Positions 1 through 7,714 of a stretch of 57,857 bases of DNA are shown piece by piece. The position numbers and the translations under genes are program-made. The notes below the pieces were generated by a model that worked only from the letters and a program-made list of their open reading frames with translations, searched no databases and was not told where the DNA came from. This stretch comes from DASUWK01 sp036378435 (GTDB lineage Bacteria; Chloroflexota; Dormibacteria; Dormibacterales; Dormibacteraceae), in contig DASUWK010000061.1 of the NCBI GenBank assembly GCA_036378435.1, forward strand, positions 1-57,857, in the 5' to 3' direction. Position 1 is the stretch's first letter. Each line of letters begins with the position of its first letter.

Positions 1-210
1 GGATCGGGTTACGCGCTGGAGCGAGAAGAAGTCGGCGCCGCAGCGCGACCGCACCTGAACACCAAGCTCTCGCGGGACAAGGTCGAGCACGCCATCGGCC
101 GCGCCCGCGCGCTGATCGCGGCGCAGCGCATGCACCTGGACACCGCGCAGAAGGCCACCCTGCAGCTGCGGGCCGCCTTGTCAGAGAACGGCCACACGAC
201 CCCCACGTAG
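1..210 (+). CDS. C-terminal fragment of an unrecognised protein
   Basis: Frame 1 is open from the window edge to a TAG at 208-210 and has the strong G/C third-position bias of real genes here, so I read it as the last 69 codons of a gene that starts outside the window. The fragment is hydrophilic and helical, with a run from about residue 25 to 60 rich in Arg, Ala, Gln and Leu (for example RARALIAAQR and ATLQLRAAL) that could form a coiled coil or helical hairpin. I do not recognise a family. It ends 12 bp before the next start, so the two may be co-transcribed. Confidence 0.55.
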   Translation, partial: GSGYALEREEVGAAARPHLNTKLSRDKVEHAIGRARALIAAQRMHLDTAQKATLQLRAALSENGHTTPT

Positions 211-222
211 CATCCGGCCGCG

Positions 223-1083
223 GTGGTGAAGCTCGCCGCGCTCGGCCTCTCGGTGCTCGTTGCGGCGGCAGCCTGCGGCTCGTCGATCAGAACCGCGCAG
301 CGGCCCTCGCCGACCACGTCCCCCCCGCCGGCCTTCGCCGACTTCCAGGTCGTCACCGGCGCGCTCGCCTGCGCGGGCTCTGGAACAGCTGAGGACATCT
401 ATTACCCGCGCTGGACGGGCGCCGCGGCGCCGGCGGTGGTCTTCATCCACGGCGGCGCGTGGACGTCCGGGTCGCGAACCGACGTCAGGCAGACGGAGCC
501 GCTGCCGACGGTCCTCCGGCAGCGGGGCTACGCGGTCGTCTCCATCGACTACCGCCTGGCGCCGGGATCGAGGTGGCCGGCGATGTTCGACGACGCCCGC
601 TGCGCGCTCGATTCTCTGCGCGCGGACGCGGCGGGGCTTGGGATCGATGCCCAAAGGATCGCCGTCATGGGCGTGAGCGCGGGCGCGCAGCTCGCGCTGC
701 TGCTCGGCTTCGAGCTGCCCCAGAGCGAGCGGCCGGCCGCCGTGATCGACGTGTCCGGCCCGGTCGACCTGACCAGCCCCGAGTTCGGCTACGGCAAGTC
801 GGCCATCGGACAGCAGGTGTTCGGCGCCGCCTCCTCCAGCGACCCGGTGCTGCGTTCGGCCAGCCCGGTCACCTACGTGGCGCCGGGCGACCCGCCTGTG
901 CTCATCCTCCACGGCACCGCCGACCAGCTGGTGCCCTACGACCAGGCGCTGGAGCTGCAGTCAGCGCTGCAAAAGGTGAACGACAAGGTCCAGCTGGTCG
1001 CCATCCCCAACGGCACCCACGACCTGGCCGGCGCGCTCGGCGCCGAGTCCGCGCTGCTGAGTTTCCTGCAGGCGAACGTGTAG
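223..1083 (+). CDS. lipoprotein alpha/beta-hydrolase (esterase/lipase)
   Basis: A 286-residue protein with a lipoprotein signal peptide (Cys18 after LVAAAA) followed by a Pro/Ser/Thr-rich spacer, so it should sit anchored outside the membrane. The hydrolase domain shows the oxyanion HGG motif at residues 76-78, a GVSAG nucleophile elbow with Ser152, an Asp at 234 in the HGTADQ strand and a His at 266 in NGTHDL; this is a complete Ser-Asp-His triad of the HSL/BD-FAE esterase type. Substrate is unknown; short acyl or aryl esters are typical. The GTG start at 223 gives the signal peptide directly. A TAGCAT hexamer lies 9 nt upstream, so the mRNA could be leaderless. Confidence 0.85.
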   Translation: MVKLAALGLSVLVAAAACGSSIRTAQRPSPTTSPPPAFADFQVVTGALACAGSGTAEDIYYPRWTGAAAPAVVFIHGGAWTSGSRTDVRQTEPLPTVLRQRGYAVVSIDYRLAPGSRWPAMFDDARCALDSLRADAAGLGIDAQRIAVMGVSAGAQLALLLGFELPQSERPAAVIDVSGPVDLTSPEFGYGKSAIGQQVFGAASSSDPVLRSASPVTYVAPGDPPVLILHGTADQLVPYDQALELQSALQKVNDKVQLVAIPNGTHDLAGALGAESALLSFLQANV

Positions 1084-1087
1084 CCCG

Positions 1088-1145
1088 CATCCGCCGGCGG
1101 ATGGCCGGCTTCGCGGTCAGAAACAGGGACATCCGCCGGCGGATG
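1088..1145. promoter_or_regulatory. twin 16-bp perfect palindromes upstream of marR
   Basis: The sequence CATCCGCCGGCGGATG, a perfect 16-bp palindrome, occurs at 1088-1103 and again at 1130-1145. The copies are 42 bp apart start to start, almost exactly four helical turns, which suits two dimers bound on one DNA face. They lie between the esterase stop and the MarR/MFS promoter. They are likely operators, but the cognate protein is not shown; MarR sites are usually more A+T rich. Confidence 0.5.
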
Positions 1146-1180
1146 GCGGAGGGGGATACCGCAACTAATTAGCCGGTTGT

Positions 1181-1186
1181 TAAAAT
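1181..1186 (+). promoter_or_regulatory. -10 box of the marR-MFS operon, probably leaderless
   Basis: TAAAAT matches five of six bases of the -10 consensus and lies 8 nt before the ATG at 1195, which has no Shine-Dalgarno sequence. Transcription would start at or next to the ATG. No clear -35 is seen; an A+T-rich stretch with the palindrome CTAATTAG at 1165-1172 sits just upstream and could be bound by the MarR protein itself. Confidence 0.45.
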
Positions 1187-1194
1187 TTGATTCG

Positions 1195-1668
1195 ATGTCT
1201 TCGATCAGCACCGTCTCCACGCCCGCCACCAAGAAGGTGCTGCACGCCCTGGCCGACCTGCTGGTCCTGGCCGAGCCGCTGCAGCTGAGACTCTGGGAGT
1301 CCGGCCGCCTGACCGTCGCCCAGCTGCGCGTGCTTCGCGTGCTGTCGGAACAGCACGACCCGCTGGCGGCCGGCCGCCTGGCAGCGCTCGCAGGCATCTC
1401 GCAGGCTTCGCTGAGCCGCCTGCTGGGCAAGCTTGAGGTGCGTGACCTCGTTCACCGCGAGATCGACCCGGAGGATCGCCGGCGGGTGGGCGTGGTGCTG
1501 ACGCCGCAGGGTCGGGCGCTGCTCGCCGCGAGCCGCCTCTGGCGGGACAGCGAGTTCGAGGCCGCCGCGGCCGCCATGTCGGCGGCGGAGCGGGAAGCGT
1601 TCGCGGCGGCGGTCGGGGCGTTCTCGGATCGCGTCCGCCTGCTCGTGAGGAGCCGCGCCGGTGACTGA
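1195..1668 (+). CDS. MarR family transcriptional regulator
   Basis: A 157-residue winged-helix regulator. Residues about 35-100 carry the MarR DNA-binding core: LTVAQLRVLRVL, then the helix-turn-helix RLAALAGISQASLSRLLGKL and a wing ending DPEDRRRVGVVLTPQG. I chose the ATG at 1195 over the in-frame TTG at 1177 because the TTG would put the -10 box inside the gene. The stop overlaps the GTG start of the MFS exporter by 8 bp, the classic arrangement of a ligand-responsive repressor controlling its drug pump and itself. The ligand is unknown. Confidence 0.9.
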   Translation: MSSISTVSTPATKKVLHALADLLVLAEPLQLRLWESGRLTVAQLRVLRVLSEQHDPLAAGRLAALAGISQASLSRLLGKLEVRDLVHREIDPEDRRRVGVVLTPQGRALLAASRLWRDSEFEAAAAAMSAAEREAFAAAVGAFSDRVRLLVRSRAGD

Positions 1669-3364
1669 ACGCAAAGGACTCCCTTACAAGTGGGTCGCCC
1701 TCTCCAACACGACGCTGGGCGTGCTGATCGCGACGGTGAACGCGACAAGCATCCTCATCGCGATGCCCGTGATCTTCCGGGGCATCAACGTCAATCCCCT
1801 CGACCCGGCGAACTTCAGCTACCTGCTCTGGCTGCTGATGGGCTACATGGTGGTTTCCGCGGTGCTCGTCGTGACCGCCGGGCGGATCGGCGACATGTTC
1901 GGCCGGGCGCGGATCTACAACCTGGGCTTCGCAGTCTTCACCATCGCGGCCGTCGGCCTCTCGTTGGTCTGGAGCCAGGGCTCGGCCGGCGCGCTGGAGC
2001 TGATCATCCTGCGGATGGTGCAGGCGGTCGGGGGCGCGATGATGATGGCGACGTCCGCCGCGATCCTGACCGACGCCTTCCCGCCCAGCCAGCGCGGGTT
2101 TGCGCTCGGCATCAACATGATGGCCGCGATGGCGGGGTCGTTCCTCGGCATCGTCGTCGGCGGCGTGCTCGCCGGCTTCAACTGGCGGTGGATCTTCATC
2201 GTCAACGTCCCGATCGGCGTCGTGGGGACCGTGTGGGCGGTCTGGAAGCTGCGCGAAATCGGCACTCGCGTGCGCTCACGGATCGACTGGGTGGGCAACA
2301 TCACGTTCGCGGCCGGACTCGCCATGCTGCTGGTCGGCGTCACCTCCGGCCTGCGGCCGTACGGCGGCTCGCCGATGGGCTGGACGAACCCGATGGTCAT
2401 CGGCCTCGTGCTCGGAGGCCTGGCGGTGCTCGTGCTCTTCGGCTGGTGGGAGACGCACGTACCCGACCCGATGTTCCACCTCGAGCTGTTCCGCATCCGC
2501 GCCTTCGCGGCCGGCAACATCGCCGGCCTGCTGGCCGCGGTCGCGCGCGGCGGCCTGCAGTTCATGCTCGTGATCTGGTTGCAGGGCATCTGGCTGCCGC
2601 TGCACGGATACAGCTACACCGAGACCCCCCTTTGGGCCGGCATCTACATGCTGCCGCTGACCATCGGGTTCCTGGTGGCCGGGCCGCTTTCAGGCGCCCT
2701 TTCAGACCGCTTCGGCGCGCGGCCCTTCGCGACCGGGGGCATGCTGCTGTCGGCCCTCAGCTTCGGGCTGCTGATGCTGCTGCCGGCCGACTTCGCCTTC
2801 CCCGCCTTCGCCGCCGTGATCTTCCTCAACGGGATGTCGATGGGCCTCTTTGCCTCGCCCAACACCGCGGCGATCATGAACAGCGTGCCGGCGCGGCACC
2901 GCGGCGTCGCTTCCGGCATGCGGGTCACGTTTCAGAACGTCGGCATGCCGCTCTCGATCGGCCTCTTCTTCACCCTGATGATCGTCGGGCTCAACGCGAC
3001 GGTGCCGTCGGCGATGTTCAACGGCCTGGTCGGCAACGGAGTGCCCGCGCCGGTGGCGCACAAGCTCGCCGGCCTGCCGCCGATCAGCTATCTCTTCGCC
3101 TCGTTCCTCGGCTACAACCCGCTGCAAACGCTGCTCGGGCCGATCCTCGGGCACCTGCCCGCCGCCTCGGCCGCCCACCTGACCGGCCGGACGTTCTTCC
3201 CGTCGCTGATCTCGTCGCCGTTCCAGCACGGCCTGGTCCTGGTGTTGAGCTTTTCGATCGCTGCGAGCCTGGTCGCGGCCGCGGCCTCGTACCTGCGGGG
3301 CGGGCGCTACGTACATGAGGAAGAGGTGGAGCGCCGGGGCGCGGCGGCTCAGGTGGCAAGCTAG
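1661..3364 (+). CDS. MFS drug exporter, DHA2 (14-helix) type
   Basis: A 567-residue integral membrane protein of the EmrB/QacA (DHA2) group of proton antiporters. It shows a motif-A loop (GRIGDMFGRARIYN) after helix 2, a motif-C-like Gly/Pro-poor helix (MVQAVGGAMMMATSAAIL) and a second cytoplasmic loop GALSDRFGARPFATG in the C-terminal half; length and hydropathy suit 14 helices. It starts with a GTG inside the end of marR, so it is translationally coupled and presumably repressed by MarR. The substrate cannot be told from sequence; hydrophobic or cationic toxic compounds are usual for the family. Confidence 0.9.
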   Translation: MTERKGLPYKWVALSNTTLGVLIATVNATSILIAMPVIFRGINVNPLDPANFSYLLWLLMGYMVVSAVLVVTAGRIGDMFGRARIYNLGFAVFTIAAVGLSLVWSQGSAGALELIILRMVQAVGGAMMMATSAAILTDAFPPSQRGFALGINMMAAMAGSFLGIVVGGVLAGFNWRWIFIVNVPIGVVGTVWAVWKLREIGTRVRSRIDWVGNITFAAGLAMLLVGVTSGLRPYGGSPMGWTNPMVIGLVLGGLAVLVLFGWWETHVPDPMFHLELFRIRAFAAGNIAGLLAAVARGGLQFMLVIWLQGIWLPLHGYSYTETPLWAGIYMLPLTIGFLVAGPLSGALSDRFGARPFATGGMLLSALSFGLLMLLPADFAFPAFAAVIFLNGMSMGLFASPNTAAIMNSVPARHRGVASGMRVTFQNVGMPLSIGLFFTLMIVGLNATVPSAMFNGLVGNGVPAPVAHKLAGLPPISYLFASFLGYNPLQTLLGPILGHLPAASAAHLTGRTFFPSLISSPFQHGLVLVLSFSIAASLVAAAASYLRGGRYVHEEEVERRGAAAQVAS

Positions 3365-3373
3365 GACGGAACG

Positions 3374-3796
3374 ATGGCCTACAACTTCATGCAGCGCACG
3401 ATCGACACCTTCCACGCCCAGCAGGGCCTGGGCATCCCTCCCTGGGGTGACTACCTGCTGCTCCTGACTGCGCGCGGCGCCAAGTCAGGCGAGGCCCATA
3501 CGACGCCCGTCGTTTATCGAAGGCGCGGTGACGACCTCGTGATCGTCGCCTCCAAGGGCGGCTATCCCGGCAACCCCCAGTGGTACGGGAACCTGCGGGC
3601 GAATCCGGAGGCCGAAGTCGAGGTAGCCGATGGTCATGGGGGTACCCAACACTTGCGGGTGAGGGCCCGACCCGTGCCGTCGGGACCGGAGCGCGACGAG
3701 CTCTACGCCTTCATGACCGAGGTCTGGCCCGGCTTCGCGGATTACCAGGCCAAGGCGGATCGCACGATCCCGGTGGTGGTGCTGACCCCGGTCTAG
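3374..3796 (+). CDS. F420-type nitroreductase-family (DDN-like) protein
   Basis: A 140-residue protein of the deazaflavin-dependent nitroreductase family (F420H2_quin_red, the Mycobacterium DDN fold). Recognisable segments are LLLTARGAKSGEAHTTPV, the strand DDLVIVASKGGYPGNPQWY and NLRANPEAEVEV, which form the split beta-barrel and the F420 phosphate pocket in this family. Its members reduce quinones or nitro compounds with F420H2, so this organism probably makes F420. It lies 9 bp after the exporter and likely belongs to the same MarR operon. Its TAG stop overlaps the TAG stop of the convergent lipoprotein gene (CTAG at 3793-3796). Confidence 0.85.
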   Translation: MAYNFMQRTIDTFHAQQGLGIPPWGDYLLLLTARGAKSGEAHTTPVVYRRRGDDLVIVASKGGYPGNPQWYGNLRANPEAEVEVADGHGGTQHLRVRARPVPSGPERDELYAFMTEVWPGFADYQAKADRTIPVVVLTPV

Positions 3797-4377
3797 CTTT
3801 GCGCCGTCGCCCGGGAGTACTGCTCCCGGGCGAGCTTGTCCACCACGTCCGGATAGCGCGGCGCGTCAGCACAGTCGAGCAGCTCGAAGGCGTTCCGCGT
3901 CACGGAGAACCACACTCCCTGGCAGAAGCTCTGACGCGACCCCTTGCGGGTCAGTCCGAAGAGGGTGAACGAAGTCGCTCCCGGAATGGCGCTGAGCGGC
4001 GTCACGACAGCCGCCGGCGAAGCGCTGATCTGGCTGACCTCGAAATGCACGAAGTTCGCGGCGTCGATGTCGGTCGAGAACTGGAGCCCAATGGCGGTGA
4101 TGTACTCGGAGCCTTTCGCCCACACCCTCTCCTGGCCGGCGCCGTAGCCGCCGGAGCTCAGGGCCTGGGCGGTGGCGGCCGGCTGGGCCGGCGTGGCGGC
4201 ACTGGCCGCCTGCACGCTCAAGGAGGTGTCGAGCTGGCCCGTGAATCCAGCCGGCGGCCCGGGCAGGAGCACGCCCGACGGCCCGCCGGGCTGCTGCACT
4301 GCGCTCGACGGCGAGCCGGAGCCGCTGTCGCAGGCGGCCATGGTCACGATCGCGAGAGCGATCAGCAGCGCTTTCAG
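3793..4377 (-). CDS. lipoprotein downstream of sortase, probable CTG start
   Basis: I do not recognise the family. From the GTG at 4347 or ATG at 4341 the protein would begin with only two to four residues before MAAC, but the frame stays open upstream and encodes LKALLIALAIVTMAAC, an ideal lipoprotein signal peptide. That needs a start at the CTG at 4377, which overlaps nothing and lies 1 bp after the sortase TGA, so re-initiation is plausible. The mature protein (about 180 residues) has a Ser/Gly/Pro-rich linker and then a compact domain with a short Cys pair region near the C-terminus (SFCQG and LLDCADAPRYPD). It is the last gene of the TIG-sortase operon. Confidence 0.65.
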   Translation of the reverse strand: MKALLIALAIVTMAACDSGSGSPSSAVQQPGGPSGVLLPGPPAGFTGQLDTSLSVQAASAATPAQPAATAQALSSGGYGAGQERVWAKGSEYITAIGLQFSTDIDAANFVHFEVSQISASPAAVVTPLSAIPGATSFTLFGLTRKGSRQSFCQGVWFSVTRNAFELLDCADAPRYPDVVDKLAREQYSRATAQS

Positions 4378-4378
4378 A

Positions 4379-4993
4379 TCAGCTGACGGGTTTGGCCACG
4401 ACGAAGACGCGGTGGTCGTCTTGCCAGAGCGGATAGCACGTGAACAGTGTCAACTGCGGTGTGGCGGTCGGCTTCAGGATGGTCAAGTACGTCGGCGGAA
4501 TGATCGTGGGTGCGCGCGTCACCTGGTACGTGATCAGCGGGCCGCCCGTGACCTGCACCTGAATCAGCTCGCCGATCTTGAGCTGCGACAGCTTGCCGAA
4601 CACCGCGCCCTGGATGTCGTCGTGCCCGTAGAGGACGGTGTTCGACTGCGCGCCGAATCCAGCCGAGCGCTTGTAGCGCGTGATCGAGTACCCGGTTGCG
4701 ATCGACATCCGGCCCTGAACATTCAGGTCGCGGTCGAAGATCGGGATCGCGTTCAGCCCGAGGTCGGCGATGGTTATCGTGGCGACCGGTGTCTCGTGGA
4801 GAGGTGGCGGGAACTGCTGGGCGGGCGGCCGCCCGTCGCTGATCCAGCCGCCCGAGGTCGGCGCCACGTCTCCCGGCAGGAGCTTTACTCCCGAGCCGTA
4901 GCCGAACGTCGGCTCAGTGGCGCCGCAGGCGGACAGCGCCAACGCGAGCGCAGACAGCGCCAACCAGGTCCCGAGCAGCCTTCTCCCGCTCAG
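4379..4993 (-). CDS. sortase (class E-like), lipoprotein form
   Basis: A cysteine transpeptidase that joins sorting-signal proteins to the cell wall. The catalytic set is visible: His in LYGHDD, Cys in LTLFTCYP and Arg in DDHRVFV, in the normal order, within about 150 C-terminal residues. The N-terminus is LGTWLALSALALALSAC, which fits a lipobox (LSAC), so it may be lipid-anchored instead of held by a helix. The upstream frame overlaps the TIG gene and is out of character; a perfect GGAGG lies 7 nt before CTG at 4993, four bases after the TIG stop, so I take CTG as the start (204 residues). Its likely substrate, with an LAQTG motif, is encoded just upstream. Confidence 0.85.
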   Translation of the reverse strand: MSGRRLLGTWLALSALALALSACGATEPTFGYGSGVKLLPGDVAPTSGGWISDGRPPAQQFPPPLHETPVATITIADLGLNAIPIFDRDLNVQGRMSIATGYSITRYKRSAGFGAQSNTVLYGHDDIQGAVFGKLSQLKIGELIQVQVTGGPLITYQVTRAPTIIPPTYLTILKPTATPQLTLFTCYPLWQDDHRVFVVAKPVS

Positions 4994-4997
4994 GGAG

Positions 4998-5645
4998 CTA
5001 CCTCCGGACGCGCCGCCTGCGGAAGAGCGCGGCGCCGGCCAGGATCGGGATGAGGACGAGCAGGAGCCACGCCGGAGCCGGGCTGGCGTTGGCGACCGGT
5101 CGCGCCGACGGACCGCCGCCGGTCTGGGCCAGCGAGGTCGGGCCCGAGGCGCTGGAGCCCGACCCGCTGGCGAAATCCGCCCCGCTGCCGCCCTGGTTGG
5201 CGCTGCCGGCCGCTCCTGACACCGTGTTGATGTAGGTATAGCGGTCAGCCGAGCTGGTGGCGGAGGCGCTGGCGGCACCCTGGACACACTTGGCGACGAC
5301 GTCTACGGTGCCCTCACCGGACGGCGTCGTGACCTCCATCTGGCCGTCGTTGTCGACCTGGCTGATCGTGGCCGCGTTGGACCCGAAAGTCACGGTCAGG
5401 TAGTCGTTCGGGTTGGGGTCGTTGTTGCCGGTGGCCGGGTCCTGAACGGTCTGGCCTCCGGTGTTGCACCAGAAGCCGGTGCCTTTGATTGTGACGGTCT
5501 CGCCGCCCGAATCCTCACCCCTGTTCGGCGAGACAGAAGTGACGGTCACCGTGGAGCTGTCGGCGCTCACTGTGGAGACGCCAAAGCCGGTCGCGGCCGC
5601 AAACGCGGCCAGCGTGGCCAGGAGCAGCCGTGGACGCGACAACAT
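4998..5645 (-). CDS. secreted IPT/TIG-domain protein with LAQTG sorting signal
   Basis: A 215-residue exported protein. The ATG at 5645 gives a Sec signal peptide (LLLATLAAFAAATGFGVSTVSA); GAGGAGGG lies upstream. Residues about 30-130 form an immunoglobulin-like TIG domain (VTSVSPNRGEDSGGETVTIKG at its start is diagnostic) with two Cys residues that could pair. A Gly/Ser-rich linker leads to LAQTG at residues 172-176 (bases 5118-5132), a hydrophobic helix WLLLVLIPILAGAAL and a basic tail RRRRVRR. This is a full cell-wall sorting signal of the LAxTG kind used by class E sortases. It is the first gene of its operon and the probable substrate of the next gene. Confidence 0.8.
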   Translation of the reverse strand: MLSRPRLLLATLAAFAAATGFGVSTVSADSSTVTVTSVSPNRGEDSGGETVTIKGTGFWCNTGGQTVQDPATGNNDPNPNDYLTVTFGSNAATISQVDNDGQMEVTTPSGEGTVDVVAKCVQGAASASATSSADRYTYINTVSGAAGSANQGGSGADFASGSGSSASGPTSLAQTGGGPSARPVANASPAPAWLLLVLIPILAGAALFRRRRVRR

Positions 5646-5676
5646 GTTCAGAGACCCTCCTCGTTCCTGGGCTGTG

Positions 5677-5705
5677 AATTTACTGATCGCGATCGTGCGA
5701 GGCAA
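5677..5705 (-). promoter_or_regulatory. promoter of the TIG-sortase operon
   Basis: On the minus strand TTGCCT (5700-5705) and TAAATT (5677-5682) are separated by 17 nt and lie 31 nt ahead of the ATG at 5645. This would start a separate transcript for the TIG, sortase and lipoprotein genes, although read-through from the large upstream operon is possible. Confidence 0.5.
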
Positions 5706-5726
5706 GGCTTTAACTCGCCGGACAAG

Positions 5727-7679
5727 CTAGCCACCCGCATAGTCGTTGCACACGTTCTGGGTGGTGGCCTCGGGTGGAGAGCCGCCGTAGATGTCGCCGG
5801 AGGGAAAGTTGCCCTCGAGATAGCGCTGCCCGTCGTGGATCATCCGCCAGCAGCCCTTCTGGTTGTCTGGCGTCGTGCCGCCGGCGTCGTACCACTCGTA
5901 AGCCATGTCCTTGATGCACGTGTAGTTGCCGGGGTCGAAGTAGCAGGTCGGCACGTAAGGGTTGTTCAGCTCGATCTTCGGGATGTTGTGGAACCCCTGG
6001 TCCATGTTCTGGACGGTGAGGCGCGGTCCCGCGATCTGGAAACCGGTGAACATGAGCCGGAGGTCGGGGTAGTAGGCACACGCGTACTGCGCGTACTCGC
6101 CGAGGGGCGGCTGCGCGTTGGGGTCGGTGTCGGCGTAGGCGGTGTAGCACTGCTGGCTGTACTGGTTCGGGTAGCGCTCCACCGTCGTGACGGCCGTCAC
6201 GTGCTGCCATTCCTTCGCGTCCTCGACGGCCGCGTTCGTGTTGCCCTCGAGGTGGCGGTCACCCGCGATGAACCACTCCGGGTAATACCCCTCGGAGTCG
6301 GCGTCCCTAGTCGTCTCGTAGTCCGACCCGCCACCCCAAAGGACGGTCGTCACATGGTCCAGCTGGAACTTGAGCATCGCCTGCTTCGCGTACTCGGTGT
6401 TGCTCGTGCTGGAGTCCTCCGTGGGCGGGGCCTCGATGTCGAAGCCGGCGACGGGGATCTGTTCCTCGTCCTTGATCGTGGCCCCACAGTTCTTGACGTC
6501 GTTCTCGACGAGCAGTCCGAATCGATTGAGTGTGGGCGTGTTCGGATCATTCGCCCGGATGAAGCCGAACACCCGGGTGCCGGATATCTTCGGATCGCCG
6601 GAGTTGGTGACCTGTCCGATCTCGCTGCCGCCGTTGGGGTGGATCACCTTCTGGCAGAGCCAGTTGGCCTCCCACTGCGCGTACTGCTCTGTGGTCGGCA
6701 CGTAGCTCCACACATATCCGGGATACGACTGATAGAAGGAGCTCGGGAACCCGATCTGCGGCTCGACGATGGCCGCGTTCATGGCCAGGAAGTTGGCGAC
6801 TCCGTGCTGCGCCATGCAGTTGACGTACGGCGAGGCGTTGCCCCACGTCGCAGCCAGGACGGCAAAGGGGTGGAAGGCGTTGAACTCCTCGTTGCAGTCG
6901 GCCTGGCGGTCAGAGGCTGTCGGGCAGGCCACACCGCTCTCGCGAGGCTTGTGCGCGAACCACACCACCATGTGGACGTGCCGGTTATAGAGCTGGTAGT
7001 GGCCGTTGAAGTACCTGTCCAGGTCGCGGATCGCCGGCACGTAGTCGCTGCCGACCTCCTGGTAGTGCCCCTGCGCGCCAGGGTCGACGGCGCTCGAGGA
7101 CGGCGGCTTGTCGAGGTCGAACTCCTCGTCGTTTGGGCGAGCTTCCGTCTCCAGGCTGGAGAAGCCGCAGCTGTCACCCGTCTGGGAGCTCTTGCCCCCG
7201 TCCCCGCCTTCCATATAGATGAGGACGCGAACCTCGCTGGCGCTTACACCTGGCGCGGTCGCGCCTCCGTTGTTGCCGTTGTAGTACCCGACGCACGGCG
7301 GAGACAACGGGTCTTCCGTCTGATGCGCCTCGCCGGCGATGATGACGCAGCGCAATGCCTGCGGAACCGACCCGTATTCGGGCGCGGATTCACCGCCGCT
7401 CAGCCCGCCGTTCGTCACTGACTCCTGCAAAGACTGAGATCCGGCCAACCCGAGCGAGTTGAGGTTGCCGCCCGGCGGCGCGGCTGAGTTGTTGGGCGGC
7501 ACCGGAGCGTACTCGGCGATGTCGGTGGGGTTCGCCTGCGGCAGGTTGAGGACCGAGGGCAAGAGGACGACCGCCAGCACGATCCCGATGACCAGCACTG
7601 CCAGCGGGGGATATCGGTACGCCCAAGAACGGGCGCCCCCGCCCCGCTGAGGCTGCTGTGTCGCTGCTGCGGTCGCCAT
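5727..7679 (-). CDS. membrane-anchored periplasmic-binding-protein-like receptor
   Basis: A 650-residue protein with a basic N-terminus and one transmembrane helix (about residues 28-48, LAVLVIGIVLAVVLLPSVLN); the rest is outside. The extracellular part reads like a type 1 periplasmic binding protein (branched-chain amino-acid/amide type): a first lobe with VRVLIYMEGGDGG and VNCMAQHGVANFLAMNAA, a hinge region with TRVFGFIRANDPNTPTLNRF, and YAKQAMLKFQLDHVTTVLWGGGSDYE typical of the substrate lobe. It is longer than usual, with extra Cys residues. It ends the operon that carries Liv-type permease and ATPase genes, so it is the likely substrate receptor. GAGGTGGAG precedes the ATG. The ligand is unknown. 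Confidence 0.7.
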   Translation of the reverse strand: MATAAATQQPQRGGGARSWAYRYPPLAVLVIGIVLAVVLLPSVLNLPQANPTDIAEYAPVPPNNSAAPPGGNLNSLGLAGSQSLQESVTNGGLSGGESAPEYGSVPQALRCVIIAGEAHQTEDPLSPPCVGYYNGNNGGATAPGVSASEVRVLIYMEGGDGGKSSQTGDSCGFSSLETEARPNDEEFDLDKPPSSSAVDPGAQGHYQEVGSDYVPAIRDLDRYFNGHYQLYNRHVHMVVWFAHKPRESGVACPTASDRQADCNEEFNAFHPFAVLAATWGNASPYVNCMAQHGVANFLAMNAAIVEPQIGFPSSFYQSYPGYVWSYVPTTEQYAQWEANWLCQKVIHPNGGSEIGQVTNSGDPKISGTRVFGFIRANDPNTPTLNRFGLLVENDVKNCGATIKDEEQIPVAGFDIEAPPTEDSSTSNTEYAKQAMLKFQLDHVTTVLWGGGSDYETTRDADSEGYYPEWFIAGDRHLEGNTNAAVEDAKEWQHVTAVTTVERYPNQYSQQCYTAYADTDPNAQPPLGEYAQYACAYYPDLRLMFTGFQIAGPRLTVQNMDQGFHNIPKIELNNPYVPTCYFDPGNYTCIKDMAYEWYDAGGTTPDNQKGCWRMIHDGQRYLEGNFPSGDIYGGSPPEATTQNVCNDYAGG

Positions 7680-7714
7680 CTAGATCTCCACCTCGCTTCT
7701 TTTCGTCATCTGCA

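Noticed and set aside
5835..7421. A 528-codon frame on the plus strand opposite the binding-protein-like gene
   Set aside because: It is a low-complexity Val/Arg/Asp-rich mirror of the minus-strand gene and lacks any motif or start signal.
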